This document shows positions 53,211-61,000 of a DNA stretch of 64,000 bases, in pieces; the first letter of the stretch is position 1; each line of letters starts with the position of its first letter. This DNA comes from Cupriavidus cauae (GTDB taxonomy: Bacteria; Pseudomonadota; Gammaproteobacteria; Burkholderiales; Burkholderiaceae). Below the pieces are notes generated by a model that was given only the letters and a program-made list of their open reading frames with translations, was not told where the DNA came from and made no database searches. The stretch covers positions 224,938-288,937 of the forward strand of contig NZ_VWRN01000035.1 of NCBI RefSeq assembly GCF_008632125.1. Reading direction: 5' to 3'. A program made the translations under genes and the position numbers.

Positions 53211-54245
53211 ATGGCCGATAGCGAAAAGAACCTCGAAGCGACACGGCGCAAGCTCGACGACGCGCGCAAGCGCGGCGAGGTGCCGCGCAGCAGCGACGTC
53301 ACCTCGGCCTTCGTCTTTCTCGGGGTGCTGATCGCGCTATGGCTGCTCGGCCGCTATTTCGTGCGGCTGTTCCAGGCGCTGTGGCTGAGCGCGATGGGCG
53401 CGATCGACCAGCATCTGGCCGACCAGCAGATGCTGGCGCTTGGCGAGGCCGGGGCGCGCTTCCTGCTGATGGGCGTGCTGCCGATCGCGGCGATCGCGCT
53501 GGTCTGCGGCATCGTCGGCGCCTTCGTGCAGGTCGGGCCGCTGGTCGCGTTCGAGCAGATCAAGCCGCAACTGGCGCGCCTGAATCCGGCCGAGGGGCTC
53601 AAGCGGATGTTCGCCGTGCGCAATCTGGTCAATCTGCTGAAGACGGTGATCAAGATCGCGCTGCTCGGCGGGCTGATCTATGTGCTGGCGCTGCGCGCGA
53701 TCGAGGACGGCGTACGCACCGGCTATGCGCGGCCGGCGGAGATCCTGCTGCTGATCGCCCATATCCTGCTGATGATGTGCTGCTGGGCCGCGGTGATCTA
53801 CCTGATCATGGCGGTGATCGACTACGTGCACGAGCGCTACGAGTTCATGAAGCGCCAGCGCATGAGCGTGGAGGAGTACCGGCGCGAGTACAAGGACACG
53901 CAGGGCGACCCGATGATCGCCGGACGCCGCCGCGCGGCGTTCTTCGAGGCGGCGTTCTTCGGCGTCGGCGAGCGGGTGCGGGTGTCCACCGCGGTCGTGT
54001 ATTCCACGCAGTACGCGGTGGCCCTGCGCTACGACGGGCCCGGCACGCTGCCCAAGGTGGTGGCCAAGGGCGGCGGCCAGGTTGCGGCCCGCATCCGCCA
54101 GGCCGCGGCCGACTACCTGATCCCGTCGGCCTTCGATTCGGACCTGGCGCAGCGGCTCTATCTGACGGTGCCGCTGGACCGCTTCATCGATCGCTCGCTG
54201 TTCGAACGGGTGGCGGACCTGATGCGTTGGGCGAAGGGCGGCTAA
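53211..54245 (+). CDS. sctU: Type III secretion switch protein SctU, lacking the NPTH autocleavage motif
   Basis: The 344-residue protein has four helices (about 31-205), the linker EEYRREYKDTQGDPMIAGRR and a cytoplasmic domain ending AKGG. The alignment is clear (AVALRYD, VAKGGGQVAARIR), yet the self-cleaving N-P-T-H of FlhB/SctU is Y264-S265-T266-Q267 here (54000-54011). Both the cleaved Asn and the Pro are missing, so the usual autoproteolysis should not occur. It is the last gene of the operon. Confidence 0.93.
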   Translation: MADSEKNLEATRRKLDDARKRGEVPRSSDVTSAFVFLGVLIALWLLGRYFVRLFQALWLSAMGAIDQHLADQQMLALGEAGARFLLMGVLPIAAIALVCGIVGAFVQVGPLVAFEQIKPQLARLNPAEGLKRMFAVRNLVNLLKTVIKIALLGGLIYVLALRAIEDGVRTGYARPAEILLLIAHILLMMCCWAAVIYLIMAVIDYVHERYEFMKRQRMSVEEYRREYKDTQGDPMIAGRRRAAFFEAAFFGVGERVRVSTAVVYSTQYAVALRYDGPGTLPKVVAKGGGQVAARIRQAAADYLIPSAFDSDLAQRLYLTVPLDRFIDRSLFERVADLMRWAKGG

Positions 54246-54331
54246 GGGCAGAAGGCCCAGGGCGATGAAGGGCGGAGGATGGCTTGCACTCACCGCGCGC
54301 CTCGCCATCAGCGCATCAGACCCTCAGCCCC

Positions 54332-55384
54332 TCAGCCGTCAAGAAACGCCTCTTCCGCGCAATACCGCGCCGCCGTCCGTTCGCGAAGGCCGCCGCCACT
54401 GCGCTCCATCCGTTCGGCCCGATCCATCCTTTCCACCGCCGTGGCGATCAAGGTTGGATCCTGCATCGTGGCCGCATGCGCCAGCTGCACGCGATTGCGC
54501 ACGCCGAAATGGCTGCGCAGCCGGCGCATGTGGTAGTCGACGTTGAAGATCGACATCTCCATGCGGTTGGCGATCTGCTTGTCGGACAGCCCCTGCGCCA
54601 GGCAGGCGAGGATGTCGCGCTGGACCTCGGACAGGCCGTCGCGCTGCGTGCCGCCCAGCGCCGGGATATCGGCGTGGCAGGTCAGGAATTCGTGCAGCGC
54701 GAAGCCGACCGTCAGCGCCTGGCCGATCACCGGGTCGCCGATCCAGCGGCGGCTTTCGATGCCGGAGGCGAAGCTGATCGCGACGAAGTCGCTGGTGCCC
54801 GGCATCGGCAGGTTGAGAAACACGCCGCTGCGGATGCCGGCGTCGCGCAGGTCGTCGAGGAAGCGGCGCAGCCGCAGCGCCTGCGTGCCGCCCGAGGTGC
54901 TGCGCTCCAGGTCGCTGACGTCCCACACCAGCGGCAGCCCGTAAGTACCCGGGCGCGGCTGGCGCGGATCGACCTCGTAATAGCGCTCGCGCAGGTAGTA
55001 ATCGCGCCAGCCCGGATGCGAATAGGTATCGAGGAAGGTGCGCATCTGCACCTGCCCGCCCACGGTGGTGGCGGTGCCATAGCCGAGCCAGTCGAAACCG
55101 ATCCCCCGGATCGCCGACTGCATCAGCGCGGTGCGCGATTCATGCGAACTTTCGCGCAGCATCGCCTCGACCAGTCCCGGCATGCCGCCCTGGCGCGTGC
55201 GCCGCTGGACGGGAACGATATGCCGTTCGCCGAATACCTTGATGCCGTGGGGGCCCACCACGGGCGGCAGGCCACGTGGACCGCGGGCCGACGTGCCGCC
55301 GCTTGTGGCGCGCGGCAGGTCGGCACTCAGGGTCCGCGACAGGCTGCTGTCGCGGCCCAGGCCGGCTTCCACTTCTTTTTCCAT
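54332..55384 (-). CDS. LuxR family regulator with autoinducer-binding-like domain
   Basis: The 350-residue protein has an N-terminal extension (about 75 residues), an autoinducer-binding domain with the conserved-type residues of YSHPGWRDYYLRERYYEVDP and GLPLVWD, and a C-terminal LuxR HTH (GLSEVQRDILACLAQGLSDK, then IANRMEMSIFNVDYHMRRLR). No LuxI synthase is near, so it would be a LuxR solo. It lies convergent to the type III operon and is a plausible regulator of it. Confidence 0.88.
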   Translation of the reverse strand: MEKEVEAGLGRDSSLSRTLSADLPRATSGGTSARGPRGLPPVVGPHGIKVFGERHIVPVQRRTRQGGMPGLVEAMLRESSHESRTALMQSAIRGIGFDWLGYGTATTVGGQVQMRTFLDTYSHPGWRDYYLRERYYEVDPRQPRPGTYGLPLVWDVSDLERSTSGGTQALRLRRFLDDLRDAGIRSGVFLNLPMPGTSDFVAISFASGIESRRWIGDPVIGQALTVGFALHEFLTCHADIPALGGTQRDGLSEVQRDILACLAQGLSDKQIANRMEMSIFNVDYHMRRLRSHFGVRNRVQLAHAATMQDPTLIATAVERMDRAERMERSGGGLRERTAARYCAEEAFLDG

Positions 55385-55878
55385 CGATCGCCTCCGACAA
55401 ATGCGTATGGCCGCCGCGTTGACGCGGCAGCGTGAAGGCTTGCCTCGGCCCGATCCGCGAGCGACATGGCACTCGCTGGCCCGGCCTTCAGGCGAAGCCC
55501 AACATACTGCTGACCCATTCCCGTCGGAAAACCCGGATGGCGCCACGGTGCGGCGTGCCCGGTGTTGTGCCTGCCCTGCGTTGCGCGGCCGCTATCGCTA
55601 TCGATATCGATGCTGTGGTGGTGCGATACCGTGATGGCGCCATCGCTGGCTGCTGCCATCCGGCGCCGGCCAAATTATTGCAAGGCAAGATGTCACGACA
55701 TCGAGCGCGCATTCCAACCGTGCGATGCGGGGCCGCATTGCCATCCGCCGCGATGCCCGCGGGCCGCGACGCGGCAAGGCCTGCGGCCGGTTGATGCGAT
55801 GCGGCGATGATGTTGTATATCCGCCACTTTCCTTAAATCTTGAAGGGTTATCGCCGCCGGCATGGATTGCCTGTTCCC
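55385..55878. promoter_or_regulatory. Gap between LuxR and MFS genes
   Basis: There is no gene. A self-complementary ATCGATATCGAT stands at 55600-55611 and TGTCACGACA near 55690. The LuxR promoter must lie here. The region is not recognisably lux-box-like. Confidence 0.4.
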
Positions 55879-57171
55879 TCATGCTTCGAGCGTCTTGCCG
55901 CGCGTTTCCGGCAGCGTCAACGCGGCGATGATCAGCACGCCATAGGCGCCGGCGGCGAACACGCCGATGGTCTGTCCCAGCGGCATGGTCTGGCTGACAT
56001 GGCCGATCAGGAAGGGGAACAGCGCCCCGATGGCGCGGCCCACGTTGTAGCAGAAGCCCTGGCCGGAGCCGCGCACGCTGGTGGGGAACAGCTCGGTCAG
56101 GAACGCGCCCATGCCGGCGAAGATGCCGGAAGCGAAGAAGCCCAGCGGGAAACCGAGGATCAGCATCACCGTGTCGTTGACCGGGATCTGCGTGTAGATC
56201 AGCGCGATCGCCATCGAGCACAGTGCGAACAGCATGAAATTGCGCTTGCGGCCGATGCGGTCGGTCAGGTACGCGCTGGTGATATAGCCCAGATACGAGC
56301 CGACGATCACCATCGCCAGATAGCCGCCGGTGCCGAGCACGGTGAGTCCGCGCTCGGTTTTCAGGAAGGTCGGCAGCCAAGTCGTGATCGCGTAGTAGCC
56401 GCCCTGGGCGCCCGTGGTCAGCAGCGCGGCGCGCAGCGTGATGGTCAGCAGCTTCGGCGAGAAGATCGCGGCGAACGAGGTCTTCTCGGCGGAGGCGGCT
56501 TCCCTGGCCTTGTGCTCGGCGTAGACCTCGGGCTCCTTGACCAGCCGCCGCAGGAAGATCACGAACACCGCCGGCAGCAGGCCGATCAGGAACAGCGCGC
56601 GCCAGGCGGTTTCCGGCGGCAGGATGCTGAACACCAGCGCATACAGCAGCGCGGACATGCCCCAGCCCAGCGCCCATCCGGCCTGCACCATGCCGACCGC
56701 CTTGCCGCGGTCCTGCGAGCGGATCGCCTCGCCCATCAGTACCGCGCCCGCGGTCCATTCGCCGCCGAAGCCGAAGCCCATCAGCGCGCGGGCGATCAGC
56801 AGCTGCTCGTAGTTCTGCGCCAGGCCGCACAGGAAGGTGAAGAAGGCAAACCAGACGATGGTCAGCTGCAGCGTACGCACGCGGCCGATGCGATCGGACA
56901 GGATGCCGGCGATCCAGCCGCCCGCGGCCGAGGTCAGCAGCGTGGCGGTGCCGATGAAGCCCGCGTCGCCGCGCGTGATGCCCCATGTCGCGATCAGTGT
57001 CGGTATGACGAAGCTGAGGAACTGCGTGTCCATCGCGTCGAGCGCGTAGCCGACCTTGCAGCTCCAGAACGTGCGGCGCTCGCCCGGCGTGATATCGCGA
57101 TACCAGGCAAAGAGGCCGGTCGACGGTCGGCTTTGCTGCTCCCCCTGGATGCTGCCAATCTGCGTTTCCAT
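55879..57171 (-). CDS. MFS transporter, metabolite:H+ symporter type
   Basis: The 430-residue protein has twelve predicted helices and the MFS motif A in SDRIGRVRTLQL and again in TDRIGRKRNFML. It opens with a cytoplasmic RDITPGERRTFWSCKVGYALDAMD, typical of carboxylate/sialate-type permeases. ATG 57171 has GAGGAA upstream; residues before it in the same frame look non-coding. The substrate is unknown. Confidence 0.92.
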   Translation of the reverse strand: METQIGSIQGEQQSRPSTGLFAWYRDITPGERRTFWSCKVGYALDAMDTQFLSFVIPTLIATWGITRGDAGFIGTATLLTSAAGGWIAGILSDRIGRVRTLQLTIVWFAFFTFLCGLAQNYEQLLIARALMGFGFGGEWTAGAVLMGEAIRSQDRGKAVGMVQAGWALGWGMSALLYALVFSILPPETAWRALFLIGLLPAVFVIFLRRLVKEPEVYAEHKAREAASAEKTSFAAIFSPKLLTITLRAALLTTGAQGGYYAITTWLPTFLKTERGLTVLGTGGYLAMVIVGSYLGYITSAYLTDRIGRKRNFMLFALCSMAIALIYTQIPVNDTVMLILGFPLGFFASGIFAGMGAFLTELFPTSVRGSGQGFCYNVGRAIGALFPFLIGHVSQTMPLGQTIGVFAAGAYGVLIIAALTLPETRGKTLEA

Positions 57172-58083
57172 GCGTTCCTCGTCGTGGTGTCTCGTCGCGG
57201 TGCGTCGGTACAGGCTTGATCCGGGCCAGAACGCGTGTCCCCATTTGCAGGCGGATTGCGTGCAAATCGGGCCATCGCGGCAAATCTCGGCAATGCGCAT
57301 CGGCAATGCGCGGCAAAGCTCGGCAGATTGGGCGGGCTGGCACCGCTGGTGCTGCCGGCCGGTCGACGATCGTCGTCGCTGTTCTGGTTCCCGCGCACTG
57401 GCGGCCGCGATGGCACGGCGGTGTGCCGATGCGCGCCTGGAGAGTTGGCGCGCGATCGCGGTGGCCCGCGGCGATGTCGCTTGACTCGCGGCGGTCTGCG
57501 GGAACCTGTCATGCATCGATGGACGTCCCCCGGCATCTGCATTCTTCAAATTAGCCGGGCGCCTCGTCCAACTATTTTTTAGCTTGGGTCCTCATAAGAA
57601 AAAATTGAGATCACCACTAAATCACAGTCAATACGCGGGCCCCGGCCTGATCTGGCATTCCCGCGCTCCAGGGGCGATATCGGGTTTTCCCCGATGACGC
57701 GATGTCGCCAAATGGCGATGCCGCACGCCTCCCAACGTCTTTACCGCCCACCCTCCGTTCGCGCCATCGCTTGGCCCGTCGTTCGGCGCGTCGTTCGGCG
57801 CGTCGTTCGGCCCGTCGGTTCGGCCCGTCGGTTCGGCCCGTCGGTTCGGCTCATCGAGAGCAACGCGTAAGCATACGGCGCGCCAGTGACAAGCGGGGCA
57901 GGGGATGCGCTACGGAGACTCGTAGGGATATCGCTGTGCAGCGCCGCAGCGGCGGCGCTTTGCACCACGAGGGTTCGTGTCGTCACGGGGCCTTCATCGA
58001 CGAGCGGTCTGATGGCGGCGCCCCGGGTCAGGGCGCGCCCGCATCGGCATGGTGCCTCGCCCGGCCTTCCTTGCGAGGTCACG
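57172..58083. promoter_or_regulatory. 912-bp divergent gap upstream of the giant gene
   Basis: An A+T-rich patch (about 57545-57640, with TTTTTTAGC and AAGAAAAAATTGAG) is the best place for promoters. About 57775-57850 consists of tandem CGTCGTTCGGC/CGTCGGTTCGGCC repeats. No gene is supported here; a frame running from 57702 is a shadow of the next gene. Confidence 0.5.
57775..57850. repeat. Short tandem repeats, 11-12-bp units
   Basis: Units CGTCGTTCGGCG (three, imperfect) then CCGTCGGTTCGG (three) lie side by side, about 230-310 bp before the giant gene. Related copies suggest slippage. Confidence 0.75.
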
Positions 58084-61000
58084 ATGAGCTATCCCGCCGA
58101 TCTGTCAGGTCCCTCGATGCTGCGCCCGGTCACGGTCCCGCCCCCTCCGCCGCCACCGCCGCCGGCACCGTCCGCGCCGCCGCCGAGCGCGGCCGAGGCC
58201 GAGGCGAACTCGGCCGCGCAGCGCCAGCGCGAACTGGCCGAGCTGCAGGCGCGCCTGCAGCAGATGCGGGAACAGATTGCCGTGATGCTCGAACGCCTGC
58301 GCCAGGCGCAGGAGGCGGAGGCGGCCGCGCGCCAGCAGGCGGAAGCCGCGCGCGAGACCGCCGAGCGCTCGCAGTCGCGCGACGATATCGCCAAGGCCGA
58401 GACCGCCGAAGCCACCGCGGCAACGCGCAAGGCCGAGCTGAACGAGGCCGCGCTCGAACTGGACGCGCACGACAAGCGCATCGCGCTCGACGAGGCCAGG
58501 GCCGAGGCGCTGCGCGAGCCGGGTCCGCGGAACCAGGCCAAGGTCGACACGGCGCAGGCCGCGTACGACGATGCGCAGCAACTGCACGGAGTCGCGGTCG
58601 CCGATGTCGCCGCCAAGCGGGCCGATGCGGAACTGGCCGCCGCCGACCGCGCGGTGACGGCGCTGGCGTCGCCGGGCAGCGATCCGAGCAAGCTGGATGC
58701 CGCCGACCGGCAGGCGCTGACCGAGGCGCGCGAAACGGCCGCTGCCGCCCGACGGCAGTCGGACAGCGCCGCCGCGACGCTCGAAACCGAATGGCGCCGC
58801 TACGAGCGCGATGCCGCGCAGCGCGAGCTGACCAGGACCGGGCGCGAGCTGGAGCAGGCCGGCGCGGCGCGCGAGCGTGCCCGCACGGAGGGCGATGCCG
58901 CGGCGCTGCAGCGCGCGGACGATGCCTACGGCGCGGCGCTGGACGCATGGTGGGTGGCGGACCGGCAGGCAGTCGCCGCGCAGGCCTCGTGGGATGCGCA
59001 GGTGGCCGCCAACGACCTCGCCGCCGAGGAAGAGCAGCATCGCGTCGACGAGACGCGCGCCAATCAATGCCTGGTCGAACCGCCCGAGGTCCGGCAGGCC
59101 AGGCAGACGCTGGAGCAACGCAATACAGCCGCGCAGACGGCGCTCACCGAAGCCCAATCGGCCAAGGACGATCAGGCCGCGCGCAAGGCCCTGCGCGACC
59201 GTGCCGCCGGGATCGACACCGAGCACCGCGAGGCGCAGACCGGACTCGGGCAGGCCCGCACGGCCTACGAAGGCGCGGCGGATCCCGACGCCCGCGAGAA
59301 GGCGCGCATCGCCTACGCCGACGCGCAGGACCGCATGCAGGCCGCCCGAGGCGACCACGACGCGCTGCAGGCCCTGCGCCATTCGCAGCAGGCCGACGCG
59401 GCGCTGGTGGAGGGGCTGCGCGCGCGAGAGAAGGGCGGAACCGGTGCGCCGGACGAAGGCCGCATCGCCACGTTGCGCGAGTCCGCCAGCCAGGCTCGCG
59501 CGAACGTGCAAGGGACGGTCGCGAAGGCCGACGGCGACGCGGCGGATGCGCTGCGTGAAGGCCGGACCGACGAATGGCGCAAGGACGGCGGTGCCGCGCA
59601 GCGAGCCTTGCCCACCGCCGACGAGGCCGCCGCCAACGCGGCGCAGACCTATGAGGCGACGGTGCGGCGCCCGGGCGCGACCCAGCAGGAAATCGACACC
59701 GCGCGCGAGCGCCGCGACGAAACGCGCCTGGCCCAGGCGCTGGCGCACGACCGCAGCGACGCGCTGGCCGCTACCGAGGCAAGGCGCGCCGCCGAGGGCG
59801 AATATGCGCTGGCGCTCGAGGCCCATCGCACGCACGATTTCTCGGCGTCGGGGCCGGCCGGGCCGACTGGACCCTTTACACCGTCCGGACCGTCGAGGCC
59901 GTCCGGGCCGTCCGGGCCGCTCGCCCCGTCCACGCAGCCGCCGGGATCGTCGCCGGGCACGGCCCCGTCGCTGTCGACCTCGCCGCTGCTGACGCCGAAC
60001 CTTGGCGCGCCAAACCTCGGCGAAGCCGCGCGGCCGGCGCCTTGGACCGTGTTGCCGGGCGGTGGCGACCCGGTGGCCAGCAATGCCACCGGCGACAAGC
60101 CGTCCGCGCCATCGCCGTCGGCCACGTCGTCGACGCCGGCCAGCTCGGCCACGCCGACTACGTCCAGCGCCGCACCGCTGCTGGCGCCGCCCGGCTCGCC
60201 ACCGGTTGCCGTCAAGGAGAACGGGCGATGGTATGTCCAGTACCCTGCGCAGTTTTCGGCGCCGTCGCTGACCCAGTACGGCAGCTATCCCGCTTCGTCG
60301 ACGACGCTGTCGATCCCGGGGCAAGGCCCGGCGCGCGTCGAAATGGACCCGGTTACCGCGCGCGTCTGGGAAGCGCATGCGCAACTGCAGTCGGCGATCG
60401 CGGCGGAGGACACCGCGTGGCGCGACTACGAGACGCTGAACCAGGACGCGCAGGCCATCGCGCAGGCGCGCCGAGACGGTAACGCGGCGGCCAATGCCAA
60501 TGCCAATGCCAATGGCGCCAACGGTCCCAATGGTCCCAATACCAACAACGCCAACAACGCCAACAACGCCAACAACGACCCCGAACTGACCCGCCTCACC
60601 GCGCAGGTCGACACCGACCATCGCGCGCTGCTGGCCGCGCTGGGCGCCCGCTTCGAGGCCGAGGACCGCGCGCGCGACCGCGGTGTCGACGCGGACAAGG
60701 ACGAGACCGTGATCTCCACCGGCGAGGCGCTGGAGCGCGCGCGTGCCACGGCCTCGGCCAGCGCCGCCGAGCTCGAACGCTATCGCAGCGAGCGCGACAG
60801 CGGCGCGGCCAGCGACGACGTCGAGCGGCTGCGCAACGAGCACCAGGCATGGAAGCAGGAACATCCCTATCTCCGCGAGCAGGACGCCCCGACCTGGGCC
60901 CCGCTGCAACAGGCGCTCGACGACGAGGACGCCGCGCGCCAGCAACTGGTGCAGGAGGCCGCGCAGGCCGGCGCCGCGCAGGAGACCCGCGCACTGACCG

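Noticed and set aside
57702..59558. Plus-strand frame of 618 codons overlapping the start of the giant gene
   Set aside because: It is an out-of-frame shadow, Arg/Ala/Gly-rich with no motifs, and covers only part of the true frame.
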